Shown piece by piece: positions 53,705 to 62,376 of a DNA stretch of 64,000 nucleotides. The notes beneath the pieces are model-generated. The model worked only from the letters and a program-made list of their open reading frames with translations, was not told the origin of the DNA and did not search any database. The DNA lies in assembly GCF_003602095.1 (NCBI RefSeq), contig NZ_RAHH01000005.1:159615-223614 (forward strand). The letters are read 5' to 3'. Origin of the DNA: Rahnella woolbedingensis. Its GTDB lineage: Bacteria; Pseudomonadota; Gammaproteobacteria; Enterobacterales; Enterobacteriaceae. Position numbers and translations under genes: made by a program. Position 1 is the first letter of the stretch. Every line of letters begins with the position of its first letter.

Positions 53705-56025
53705 TTTTTGCGTCCTCGTTTTTTAGACGGTAAGGTCAGCGGCGACAGCAGGAAGGCGGTTAAGATACCTGCGCTCAGTACGATACCGAAACTGCTGATC
53801 GCCTGTGTCGAGCTGAACACCAGCATGCCGAACGTCAGTAATGTCGTCACTACTGCCATAAAAATGGCAAACATAGACGTCGTCGGCGTACCGCGCGGAT
53901 TCGTGAAAAACAGGGTGTAGTTGATACCGATCCCCAGCACCAGTATCAGCGCCAGCAACGAGAAAAGATTTAGATTGTGACCGCTGAAGCCCAGCGCGGC
54001 GACGCCCATTCCGAGCGAAAGTAGTGTAGGAACGAGGCAAATCAGCCCGTGCGGCAAGCGAAAACGCCAGAGATAAATAGCCGCAATCACCGCCACAGCC
54101 AGCGCCAGCAGGTACGTCAGATAAACCCGGTACTGCGAGAACAGGCTACTGAATTCTGTTTTGCGGTCAATCCAGCCGGTTCCCGGTGTGGCAGCCGCCA
54201 GCGCCGCCATCGCCGCGCTGTCATGAACGCCGTTCACCGGGATAAGTGTGGCGCTGCGCCCGTCCGGCAGTGACAGCCACAGCAAACGCCAGCCTTCGCT
54301 GACCACGCTGTTAAGCCACTGCGGCACATCCACAGTTTGCGCACTGAGATCAGAGCGCGCCACCGTGACTCCTGCCTGTTGTAACTGCACAATAATTTGC
54401 GGGGCGCGCTGGCGGAGCAAAGATAAATCGCGCTGCTGTTGTGCCTGTGAAGGCAGGCTGATCGCACGGAAACCGTCAATCACCCCTTTACCTTTAGCCT
54501 GCGCCAGCTTGGGCCGCAGGGCTTCCAGACGTTGCAGTGTCTGCTCTGCGTTATCGCCATACACCACCAGCCATTTCTGGTCGTTCGTCTGTCCGGTGAG
54601 CGCGGCTATCTGTTGTTCCTGCTGCTGAAGATCTGCCGGAAGGGATTGCAGATCGGCGATGTCGTCGTTGATCTTTAGCCGCGATATTCCTGTCACCACC
54701 AGCACTAAAATCAGTAATGGCAATCCGATGCGCACGGCCTTACGGCTGCGCCATGCCAGCAACCAGCGCATGATAATCGCCAGCCCCGGAGTGGGTCCGA
54801 CCGGCAAACGTTTCGATAAATACGGATACCAGCACATCACGGTAATACAGGCGGCACTCAGCCCGGCGGCGGCAAAAACGGCCAGCTGCTGCAGGCCGGG
54901 GAATGGCGCAATCAGCAACATCAGATAGGCAGCCACCGTGGTCAGCAGCGCCACAGATAAAGCGGGGAACAGCTTTTTCAGGCTTTCCAGCGGGGAATTC
55001 ACCTCACCGTGTACGCGCCGTTCAGTCAGAAAGTACAGCGTGTAATCGGCGGAAATGCCGACAATGCTGGTACTCAGCACCAGCGTCATCACGTGAATTT
55101 CGCCAAATACCCATAAGGTAAAAACGGTGCCCGACAGCGCGCCGATAGCGATAGAAAGCATACTGAGCAGCAACGGCAGGACCGAACGGAACATCAGTAA
55201 GATCAGCGCAAATACGCCAATGACCGATGCCACGCCAATGGTGGACAGGTCGTGCTCCGCCTGCTGGCTGGCATAATGACTGTAGAAAATCGTCCCGCGC
55301 TCCAGCACTTTTGCACCCGGCCAGCGCGCCTCAAAGGCCTGTTTCGCCGCACTGAGCGCCGCCACGGTCTGCTTAGCTGAAGTGATGTCATACGAAGAGG
55401 CTTTCAGCTCACCGTGCAGCAGATACCAGCTGCGGCCGTTTTTATCACGGGCCATCAGCCAGCCCTGATCCAGCGTCATACCGGCGCTGTTTTGCTGCTG
55501 CGCCATTTGCGAAGCACGCACCAGCAACAGCGGATCGTTCGCCAGTTCTTTACCGCTGACGCCTGCAAAGGCCGAATAGACCTGGCCGAGGATCCACTGA
55601 CTTTGCGCCTCAGCACCCGATTTCAGTCGCTGGCGGGTCGCCTCATCGAGCAATGCATTGCGATGTTTGAAGAAGAAAGCGCCCCACTCCTGCTGCCGCT
55701 GTGCATCCATCGGCCCTGCGACCTGGCTCAGTTGTGGCAAAGTTTGCAGTTGCCTTAGCCAGTCATCAGCGGGCTGGACTCCGGCGCCCGGCGGCGGGCT
55801 GACCAGCCACATCAGCTGTCTGTCCAGCCGCTGGGCGAATCCGTCAGAAAACGCCTGCGGAACATCCGCCGTCTGCTGCTGGGGCAAAAGCGCCAGCACG
55901 CTGCTGTTAATCTGACTGCGTGGCAGTAACCAGAACAGTGCCGCCACCAGCAGCGCGATAATCAGCAGCCAGCTTTGCGCCAGTTTTCTGTGAAGATCAG
56001 GATGCAAAATGGCGTTTCTCGGCAT
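53701..56025 (-). CDS. apeM: MMPL/RND-type exporter ApeM
   Basis: An inner-membrane transporter of 774 residues with the RND layout: one helix (about 17-36), a periplasmic domain (~40-240), a cluster of helices (~258-420, with SIVGISADYTLYFLTERRVH), a second periplasmic domain and a final helix cluster (~630-765, with VLGIGINYTLFFTNPRGTP). It is the likely pump for the finished polyene lipid. It overlaps apeL by 29 bp at its start and apeN by 4 bp at its end. Confidence 0.9.
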   Translation of the reverse strand: MPRNAILHPDLHRKLAQSWLLIIALLVAALFWLLPRSQINSSVLALLPQQQTADVPQAFSDGFAQRLDRQLMWLVSPPPGAGVQPADDWLRQLQTLPQLSQVAGPMDAQRQQEWGAFFFKHRNALLDEATRQRLKSGAEAQSQWILGQVYSAFAGVSGKELANDPLLLVRASQMAQQQNSAGMTLDQGWLMARDKNGRSWYLLHGELKASSYDITSAKQTVAALSAAKQAFEARWPGAKVLERGTIFYSHYASQQAEHDLSTIGVASVIGVFALILLMFRSVLPLLLSMLSIAIGALSGTVFTLWVFGEIHVMTLVLSTSIVGISADYTLYFLTERRVHGEVNSPLESLKKLFPALSVALLTTVAAYLMLLIAPFPGLQQLAVFAAAGLSAACITVMCWYPYLSKRLPVGPTPGLAIIMRWLLAWRSRKAVRIGLPLLILVLVVTGISRLKINDDIADLQSLPADLQQQEQQIAALTGQTNDQKWLVVYGDNAEQTLQRLEALRPKLAQAKGKGVIDGFRAISLPSQAQQQRDLSLLRQRAPQIIVQLQQAGVTVARSDLSAQTVDVPQWLNSVVSEGWRLLWLSLPDGRSATLIPVNGVHDSAAMAALAAATPGTGWIDRKTEFSSLFSQYRVYLTYLLALAVAVIAAIYLWRFRLPHGLICLVPTLLSLGMGVAALGFSGHNLNLFSLLALILVLGIGINYTLFFTNPRGTPTTSMFAIFMAVVTTLLTFGMLVFSSTQAISSFGIVLSAGILTAFLLSPLTLPSKKRGRKK

Positions 56026-56602
56026 CGGTCAGCGTGGCAGGTGTCGTTTTCTGATTGAAGAAACGAATGTGTGTGGCGTCCCCCTGCATATCGTCAATAT
56101 CGATATTGTTGAGGAAGGTTTCGCCATTGAGCGTGATACTGCGGAACAGACGGTTCAGCGGTGACACTTTCGGTGTCAGGATGAGTTTCCATGCCCCTTT
56201 GCCCAGATCGGTAAAATTAAGAGAGAAGTTTTCTTCCAGTACCTTACGGTCTGCATGGAACAACGCGCTCAGCAGGGAGTTAAACTGGAACATCTGCGGG
56301 TTATTATCCGCCGTCACCACCTGTGGTTCCTGACCTGCCATGATTTGCACCATGCGTTTTTCGGTCAGCAATAAGGTCAGGCTGAAGGGTTTTTCCTGCT
56401 GCCACCAAAGCCCCTGCTGCTGCGCTATCAGCAAATTCCCGCTGGAATTGAGCGGTTGCGCCATCCCGCTGATGGTTCTTTGCTGCGAAAAATCAGCACG
56501 CAACACCGGCACCTGACTGAAGCGCTGTTGCAATTCTTCCAGCGTGACGGCATGTGCGCTTATGCTGAAAATTGTCATCACAAGGAGCAGAAAGGCTTTC
56601 AC
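55997..56602 (-). CDS. apeL: LolA-like outer-membrane lipoprotein carrier ApeL
   Basis: A periplasmic protein of 201 residues with a signal peptide (about 1-18, ISAHA) and a LolA-like fold: LEELQQRFSQVPVLRADFSQ, the WWQQEKPFSLTLLLTEKRMV stretch near 70 and the later WKLILTPKVSPLNRLF near 137. It may ferry the polyene lipid across the periplasm. It overlaps apeK by 4 bp (ATGA). Confidence 0.87.
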   Translation of the reverse strand: MKAFLLLVMTIFSISAHAVTLEELQQRFSQVPVLRADFSQQRTISGMAQPLNSSGNLLIAQQQGLWWQQEKPFSLTLLLTEKRMVQIMAGQEPQVVTADNNPQMFQFNSLLSALFHADRKVLEENFSLNFTDLGKGAWKLILTPKVSPLNRLFRSITLNGETFLNNIDIDDMQGDATHIRFFNQKTTPATLTDAEKRHFAS

Positions 56603-57042
56603 AGGCTAACTCCTGTTTTATCAAAAAGTACCTGCGGCGAGACAAAACACATTTCTTTCGTAGCGGCGTCCACCGCGACCTGCAATGTATAGCCTGTCGT
56701 CGTGCGTTTACCGGTTTCGATATCGTAAATCTGATAGCCGATGCGCAGACGATTCTCGATTTCCTCAAGCTGCGCATGAACCGCAATACGCTGCTCAAAC
56801 AGCACCGGTGCGATATATTTCAGGCGGGTATCGACTATCGGCCAGACATAACCCGACGCTTCCATCTGACGGTAGCCGTAATCAAATTGCTTAAGTAACT
56901 GCTCGCGCGCCACTTCCAGATAACGGAAATAGTTGCCGTGCCAGACCACGCCCATCGCGTCAGCATCATGAAAAGGCACGGTAATTTCAACGCGGGTAGA
57001 AAATCGCGGATCGTTAAAATGCGGATCAAGTTTGGAAGTCAT
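56599..57042 (-). CDS. apeK: Acyl-ACP thioesterase ApeK (4HBT hotdog)
   Basis: A YbgC-type thioesterase of 147 residues from the ATG at 57042, one base after the apeJ stop. The catalytic-Asp motif is FHDADAMGVVWHGNYFRYLE near residue 18, and RLRIGYQIYDIETGKRTTTG is near 95. An open frame runs back to 57264, but its extra 74 residues lie inside apeJ and are not thioesterase-like. It releases or edits acyl chains in APE synthesis. Confidence 0.9.
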   Translation of the reverse strand: MTSKLDPHFNDPRFSTRVEITVPFHDADAMGVVWHGNYFRYLEVAREQLLKQFDYGYRQMEASGYVWPIVDTRLKYIAPVLFEQRIAVHAQLEEIENRLRIGYQIYDIETGKRTTTGYTLQVAVDAATKEMCFVSPQVLFDKTGVSL

Positions 57043-57043
57043 A

Positions 57044-58765
57044 TCAGTCAGGTTTCCTGTCAGGGGCGACATCCGCGGGATGCTGCCAGAAATCATAAAA
57101 ATTGAACCAGTCGTGCGGTGCCAGCAGGCTGTAATGTTCAAGCCGTGCGGCATAGCGATCGACAGCGGCCTGAAGCGCGGGCAGACGATTGGCACGCGGC
57201 AGGAGAAGCGGATCGGCAAAAGATTCGCAGTAAATATGCAACTGCTGTCGCTGCATGATGCCAAACATCAGCATCACCGGCGCACGAAGCGCCGCGGCCA
57301 GAATAAATGGCCCCTGCGGGAAGGCGGCGGGTTTGCCCAGAAACTCGCTGTAAATAACGCGGGAATGTTCGCCACGCTGATGCTGGCTGGCTGACGTCCG
57401 GTCGCCGACAATCGCCACCCACTCACCGGCATCCAGTTTTTCCTGCAATAAGATGGCTGTCTCAGGGCCCATCTGGCTCACCTGAATCAGGTTAACCACC
57501 GCCTGCGGATTAATTTCTTTCATCACCCGATTAAACCGCTCGGCGTGTTCGGTAAATACCAGCGCGTTGACAGTCACGCGGTGATTGAGCGCACCCATCG
57601 CCCGGCAGGATTCGATGTCGCCCAGATGTGAGGCGAGGATCAACGTGCCGCGCCCGGAGGCAATGTGCGATTCGCAAATTTCGGGGTTCACCAGCACCGC
57701 ATCAGTCAGGATTTTATCGCCCTGCCAGCTCGCCAGTTTGCTCAGCATCGATTCACCGAAACGCATGAAATGGCGGAACGTGCTCAGCGGATAAGGCAGG
57801 GAGATCTGACGTTCTGCGGCGGTGAGTCGGACACGCTCAAGCCAGTGGGCAGAGGCATTACGCTGTTTACGCCCGGTCAGCCAGAAATAGGTGATGACCG
57901 GATAAAGCAGCAGGCGAAAGGCCTGATAGCCCAGCGTCCGGTAAACTGCCAGCATTAGGCGAATGCCCCACAATCCTTTGCGCTCCTGCGTCGCGGACCA
58001 GTGTTGTGGCCTGTTTTTACGCTGACGCAGCAAATAAGGAATGCGCGGCAACATGCCAAAAAACAGCCGGGTATGCATCCACGAAATTTTCACATTGTCT
58101 TTAACGGCATCGAAATGCGAGAGGCCGTCTTCGGGATAAGTAACCCGTGTAGGCAGGAAGCGGCTGCGCGTACCCTGCCAGTAAAGACGCACCATGATTT
58201 CTGTATCGAAATCCATGCGCAATCCCAGCGTCTTTTCCGCCATCAGTTGCAGGCAAGGCCTGAGCGGATAAACACGAAAGCCGCACATGCTGTCTTTCAC
58301 TGAGAATGACAGGGTTTCGACCCATACCCAGAAATGCGTGATATAGCGGCCATAGAGGCGCGATTTAGGCACGCTGTCATCGTAAACCGGCTGACCTGAA
58401 ATCAGGCAATCCGGGTAGCTTCTGGCTTCCGCCAGCATCGCCGGGACGTCGGAAAGCTGATGCTGACCGTCGGCATCCACCTGAAGCGCGTGAGTGAAGC
58501 CTTGTTCGGCGGCCAGTCGCAGCGCAGCCATTACCGCTGCACCTTTCCCCTGATTTGCCGGAAGACGCGACAGGCTCATCCACGGCGTTACACAAGCCAG
58601 ACGTTGTAACTCATCTGCCGTTTGCGCGTCACTGCCGTCGTCCACCACAATACAGGGCAGACCAAATGGCCGCAGGCTTTCCAGAACACCAGCCATCATC
58701 GGCCCGTGGTTGTAACAGGGAATAATCAGGCAGGGGGAAAACGTATCTGGCGGCATCATGGACAT
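57044..58765 (-). CDS. apeJ: Glycosyltransferase-acyltransferase fusion ApeJ
   Basis: A 573-residue two-domain protein. Residues ~10-235 form a GT2 glycosyltransferase (CLIIPCYNHGPMMAGVLESL, VVDDGSDAQT, LQVDADGQHQLSDV with DAD and the later DFDTEIMVRLYWQ). After a linker, residues ~300-560 form an LpxL/HtrB-type lysophospholipid acyltransferase (GTLILASHLGDIESCRAMGA with the HxxxxD motif, VAIVGDRTSASQHQRGEHS). It probably builds the lipid anchor of the polyene. An alternative ATG at 58759 would give a 4-bp ATGA overlap with apeI. Confidence 0.9.
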   Translation of the reverse strand: MSMMPPDTFSPCLIIPCYNHGPMMAGVLESLRPFGLPCIVVDDGSDAQTADELQRLACVTPWMSLSRLPANQGKGAAVMAALRLAAEQGFTHALQVDADGQHQLSDVPAMLAEARSYPDCLISGQPVYDDSVPKSRLYGRYITHFWVWVETLSFSVKDSMCGFRVYPLRPCLQLMAEKTLGLRMDFDTEIMVRLYWQGTRSRFLPTRVTYPEDGLSHFDAVKDNVKISWMHTRLFFGMLPRIPYLLRQRKNRPQHWSATQERKGLWGIRLMLAVYRTLGYQAFRLLLYPVITYFWLTGRKQRNASAHWLERVRLTAAERQISLPYPLSTFRHFMRFGESMLSKLASWQGDKILTDAVLVNPEICESHIASGRGTLILASHLGDIESCRAMGALNHRVTVNALVFTEHAERFNRVMKEINPQAVVNLIQVSQMGPETAILLQEKLDAGEWVAIVGDRTSASQHQRGEHSRVIYSEFLGKPAAFPQGPFILAAALRAPVMLMFGIMQRQQLHIYCESFADPLLLPRANRLPALQAAVDRYAARLEHYSLLAPHDWFNFYDFWQHPADVAPDRKPD

Positions 58766-59100
58766 AATGTGATTTTTCCACTGCTGGCGACCGCATCACC
58801 CACACTGTAACGAAATACCAGCCGGTGTTTTTCTTTCAGCCAGTCGATCTGCAAATCCACGGTTTCTTCAGGTAATAGTGGTCGCTGGAATTTCACCACT
58901 TCCATTCCGGCAAACGCTTTATTCATCCCCAGAATTTCTTCTGCGTAGATCATGACCCAGTTCACCTGCGTCACGCCGGGAAGGATTGGCGAAGACGGGA
59001 AGTGGCCTTCAAACCAGAATAAACCGGCAGGCAATGTGAGCGTGAGAAGCAGGCTGTTTTCGCCATTGAGTTGCTGATTCAGCACATCAGGGAAAATCAT
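58756..59100 (-). CDS. apeI: Hotdog-fold dehydratase ApeI
   Basis: A 114-residue FabA/FabZ-like protein (LTLPAGLFWFEGHFPSSPIL with the GHFPxxPILPGV motif and catalytic His). It is the likely catalytic partner of ApeP in the heterodimeric dehydratase described for Xenorhabdus. It overlaps apeH by 4 bp and apeJ by ~10 bp. Confidence 0.88.
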   Translation of the reverse strand: MIFPDVLNQQLNGENSLLLTLTLPAGLFWFEGHFPSSPILPGVTQVNWVMIYAEEILGMNKAFAGMEVVKFQRPLLPEETVDLQIDWLKEKHRLVFRYSVGDAVASSGKITLCP

Positions 59101-60476
59101 AAAAACATTTCCTGTAGTTCAGCAGCCGAGCGTTTGCCTTGCTGGTTAAGGGGGATGGCCGCAACTATGCGCCAGTATCGTGGCAGCGCGACAGGCGATA
59201 TCCAGCTGCGCAGCGTCTGGCGGAGGTTATCCAACAGAGCCGCCTGACCTTGCGAATCCAAAAATTGTTCTCCGCTGCGGCTTAACACCAGCACCGCAGC
59301 CACATAAACCCGACCGCGTTTTTCCACAGTCAGCACACTGGCTTCCGACAGCAGATCCCGCTGGCACAAGCGTTGTTCAATTTCAGTCAGTGAAACCCGT
59401 TGCTCGGCGATTTTCACGATCCGGTCTTTGCGACCCAGCAACTCAAAATGGCGCGGATCGGAGGGCCGCATTCTTATCTCATCGCTGAGCGTGAAATGGC
59501 CAGAAGGTGAGACCAGCGGCGAAACCAGAGCCGTATTGCCATCCGGACAGGGCGAAAAAGCGATATCGCCAAAAAGTGTCCAGACCCCATCGGGCTGATA
59601 CTGCCGGCGAAAAGCGATAATACCGGTTTCTGTTGTGCCGTAGATTTCCGTCGGCAAATCACCACAGGTGCGTTCGACTAAGCGGGCGGCGGCATGTTTC
59701 AGCGGGCCGCCGGCAGAAAAAACATGCCGGAGTTTTGGCGTATTCAGCGTCGGATCCAGTCTTTCCAGAAATGCCGGGCTGCTGATGAAAACCAGAGAAT
59801 ACGCGGCAGCCAGAGAGCGTAGCTGTTCATGGTATTTAACGCTGGCGGTCGCAAACGGCAGCCCCAGCGACAACGGCAACATGAAGGCGAAACTCAGACC
59901 ATACATATGATGAGGTGCAACGGTGGCGGCAAAGCGCGCGTCAGTAAATTCCGTCCCCCACAGCCCACAGAGCCACTGACTTTCAAGTTCCAGACAGGAT
60001 ACCGACTTGACGATTCTTTGCGGTTTACCCGTCGAACCGGAAGTAAACAGAATGACCGAGGCATCTTGCGGCCATTCTGGCAAAACCGTCAGCATCGCCT
60101 GCGGAGCGAAGGGAATACGCAGCACCGGGCAATCAGGTGATAAAGGGAGATCGGTAATCAGCGCATCAAATTCATTTTGCTGTTCAGCTAATACGGCAGG
60201 ACGAAAATGACCGGGCAGAACCGGCGTTTTTCCGCTGTAAATCAATGCCAGCAGCGCCACTGCGAATGAATAGTTATCTTCCAGACATAACGCCCAGCGG
60301 GAATGAGAGGTCGCGCTGAGGCTGGCAATAAGAGATAGCACATCAAGACGAAACTCGTATTGCCGCCATTCCCGGTTTTCACTCCAGGCCACCAGGTGAT
60401 CTTCAGACCTTTCTGTGCTCAGCCATTGGCACATCGGCAGGGTTATCACTGACGCAGACGCTTTCTGACTATCCAT
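59097..60476 (-). CDS. apeH: Aryl-acid adenylating enzyme ApeH (ANL ligase)
   Basis: An ANL-superfamily AMP-ligase of 459 residues that would activate the aryl starter (for example 4-hydroxybenzoate or coumarate type) and load it onto an ACP. The P-loop is SVILFTSGSTGKPQRIVKS near residue 140, with TEIYGTTETGIIAFRRQY near 275, DEIRMRP...ELLGRKDRIVKI near 330-350 and the C-terminal LNQQGKRSAAELQ with the catalytic Lys. The start is uncertain: ATG at 60476 overlaps apeG by 31 bp, and a second ATG lies 14 codons later. Confidence 0.88.
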   Translation of the reverse strand: MDSQKASASVITLPMCQWLSTERSEDHLVAWSENREWRQYEFRLDVLSLIASLSATSHSRWALCLEDNYSFAVALLALIYSGKTPVLPGHFRPAVLAEQQNEFDALITDLPLSPDCPVLRIPFAPQAMLTVLPEWPQDASVILFTSGSTGKPQRIVKSVSCLELESQWLCGLWGTEFTDARFAATVAPHHMYGLSFAFMLPLSLGLPFATASVKYHEQLRSLAAAYSLVFISSPAFLERLDPTLNTPKLRHVFSAGGPLKHAAARLVERTCGDLPTEIYGTTETGIIAFRRQYQPDGVWTLFGDIAFSPCPDGNTALVSPLVSPSGHFTLSDEIRMRPSDPRHFELLGRKDRIVKIAEQRVSLTEIEQRLCQRDLLSEASVLTVEKRGRVYVAAVLVLSRSGEQFLDSQGQAALLDNLRQTLRSWISPVALPRYWRIVAAIPLNQQGKRSAAELQEMFL

Positions 60477-61081
60477 TCAATACCCATTAATAAGCCAATC
60501 AGCAGATAACTGATCCCGCCGTTATAAAGAGCCCATAAATCCATATCGCCTTTCAGGCAGGTATATAAGGCTATTAATCCATTACAGAAAAAGAAAATGC
60601 ACCAGATCTGCGTAACCCGACGCGTATAAATCACGCCCCGCGGCGGTAATTCCGGTTCACTTAATCGGGCAAGTCGCTCAACCAGAGATTGTCGGGCATT
60701 GAGCGAGCTGAAAAATATCCCCAGCAATAAAGCATTTACCGCGACCGGGTAATACAGCAACATCGAAGTTTCGCGCAGCAAAACGCTGGTTGCCACCAGC
60801 ACAATGCCCACGATGGCAATCGCTTTTCCAAAAAAGGTAAGCTGGGATAATTTTCCGCGAAAAGTCAGTAACCGCAAAATAAATACGGCGATCAGCAAAG
60901 GTGCCAGAACGCCTGTTCCCCAGTTTTTCAATCCGCACCAGACAGCTATCGGATAAGCAATCACCGCCACCGGCATTGCCCATCGGGCAATGTTTGCCAG
61001 CAGTGGGAATGATAAATGCCGGGACTTATTCACAAAATCAGGACTCGGGCGTGTTAAGCAATTCATCAATTGCATCAACAA
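60446..61081 (-). CDS. apeG: COG4648 membrane protein ApeG
   Basis: An integral membrane protein of 211 residues with about five hydrophobic segments and the conserved core FFSSLNARQSLVERLARLSE and TRRVTQIWCIFFFCNGLIAL. It is found in APE clusters; its biochemical role is not established. It may help localise the assembly line at the inner membrane. Confidence 0.85.
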   Translation of the reverse strand: MLMQLMNCLTRPSPDFVNKSRHLSFPLLANIARWAMPVAVIAYPIAVWCGLKNWGTGVLAPLLIAVFILRLLTFRGKLSQLTFFGKAIAIVGIVLVATSVLLRETSMLLYYPVAVNALLLGIFFSSLNARQSLVERLARLSEPELPPRGVIYTRRVTQIWCIFFFCNGLIALYTCLKGDMDLWALYNGGISYLLIGLLMGIEWIVRKRLRQ

Positions 61082-61292
61082 TATCCTGAACCGTTCTTAC
61101 AGATTTGAACATTTCAGGTTTAATCTTTCTGCCCGTCGTCTTTTGCAAATGAACAACCAGATCAACAGCATCAATACTGTCTAATTCCAGATCCTCATAA
61201 AGCTTCGCTTGAGGACTGATATCACTTTCATCAATTTCAAATAGCTTGATTAATAACGCGCTAATTTGCTGGTAAATTTCTTGCTTCTGCAT
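61038..61292 (-). CDS. apeF: Acyl carrier protein ApeF
   Basis: An 84-residue acyl carrier protein. The phosphopantetheine attachment Ser is in YEDLELDSIDAVDLVVHLQK, and FKSVRTVQDIVDAIDELLN forms the last helix. I chose the ATG at 61292 (MQKQEIYQQISALLIKLFEI) with an upstream AAAGAG; an earlier ATG at 61361 would extend into apeE. It overlaps apeG by ~44 bp at its 3' end. Confidence 0.92.
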   Translation of the reverse strand: MQKQEIYQQISALLIKLFEIDESDISPQAKLYEDLELDSIDAVDLVVHLQKTTGRKIKPEMFKSVRTVQDIVDAIDELLNTPES

Positions 61293-61302
61293 AGGAATCT
61301 CT

Positions 61303-61560
61303 TTAACCACGCTGTACTGATATAAATCTGGCCAGACTTTCAACAGAATAGAAATGTTCACGCATTTCCTGATTTTCAGCCGAAAGGATCACACCGTATT
61401 GCTTTTTCAACGCCAGGCCCAGCTCAAGAGCATCGATAGAATCCAGCCCCAAACCGTCACCAAAAAGCGGGGCCTGAGTCTCTATCTCATCTGGCGTCAT
61501 ACCCTCCAGATTAAGCGTCGTGATGATAAGGGCTTTAATGTCGTTACTTAATGAATCCAT
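61303..61560 (-). CDS. apeE: Acyl carrier protein ApeE
   Basis: An 85-residue acyl carrier protein with the attachment Ser in FGDGLGLDSIDALELGLALK. Two distinct ACPs, ApeE and ApeF, are typical of the APE assembly line, probably dividing starter or anchor and elongation duties. It lies 3 bp after apeD. Confidence 0.92.
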   Translation of the reverse strand: MDSLSNDIKALIITTLNLEGMTPDEIETQAPLFGDGLGLDSIDALELGLALKKQYGVILSAENQEMREHFYSVESLARFISVQRG

Positions 61561-61563
61561 GAC

Positions 61564-62376
61564 TTATTTCTCATTATCTTGAGTATTTCCACGCATCAGC
61601 TCATTGCGCAAATGCTGTGTCAGACGTCTTGCCGCCAGAGCAGGTGAAAGATCACTTTCATTAAGAAAGTCTTCAGCCTTTACCTTATCGGCAACAGTAA
61701 TAACAAACTGAGGTTTTACCGGAGGAATTTGATACCATTTTCCCCGTTTAGTTAGCATAGGCGGCTGACAGGTAATATGAACAATTCTTACATCACAATT
61801 TGCTCTCAGCGCAATGTTTGCGGCACCACGTTGTAACGTCATCGGCTCACCGGGCACTGTACGCGTGCCTTCCGGAAAGATCAGCAACGTGCCCCCCGCT
61901 TTCAGTCGGGTTTCACATGCCTGTAGCAGCGCATCCGACCCCGAGTTAACCAGATATCCGGCAGCTTTAATCACGCCACTGAGAAACGGGTTTTGCAGCA
62001 AAGCCTGTTTGACTATGCAATCACAACGCGGCATTTGCGATGCCAGAATGACATAGTCAAGTAAGCTGGGATGGTTCGCGACGATGAGGCAGCCGGCATC
62101 CTGCTGAAACTTTTCATCACCTGTAAACCGGTAATCCATTACGCCCACCAGACGTAATCCGCCAAGAAAAAAACGAAAGCTGCTGCGGATGCTGTTTAAT
62201 GTCATTCGATGCAATCTGTCAGGCCGGCGTATGACAAGCCGCAACAGATTAAACCAGATCAGCGAAAGCAACAGTCCGCCAATTCCGAAAAGTGCGAAAA
62301 AGAATCCGGTCGCCAGCCACCGCCAGATACGGTTCGGCAGAGAAGACATCTCATTGTTCAGTCCAGATCCTCTCAT
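61564..62376 (-). CDS. apeD: Lysophospholipid acyltransferase-like protein ApeD
   Basis: A PlsC-family membrane acyltransferase of 270 residues. An N-terminal hydrophobic segment (about 15-45) precedes the HxxxxD motif CLIVANHPSLLDYVILASQM near residue 98 and the acceptor motif LLIFPEGTRTVPGEPMTLQR near 165. I take the ATG at 62376, one-base overlap with the apeC stop (TGATG); a GTG one codon earlier is possible. Likely role: attaching fatty acyl groups to the lipid anchor. Confidence 0.87.
   Translation of the reverse strand: MRGSGLNNEMSSLPNRIWRWLATGFFFALFGIGGLLLSLIWFNLLRLVIRRPDRLHRMTLNSIRSSFRFFLGGLRLVGVMDYRFTGDEKFQQDAGCLIVANHPSLLDYVILASQMPRCDCIVKQALLQNPFLSGVIKAAGYLVNSGSDALLQACETRLKAGGTLLIFPEGTRTVPGEPMTLQRGAANIALRANCDVRIVHITCQPPMLTKRGKWYQIPPVKPQFVITVADKVKAEDFLNESDLSPALAARRLTQHLRNELMRGNTQDNEK

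Noticed and set aside
56599..57264. A 221-residue version of the ApeK thioesterase starting at 57264
   Set aside because: The extra 74 residues are encoded inside apeJ and do not look like thioesterase sequence; the ATG at 57042, one base after the apeJ stop, gives the normal family length.
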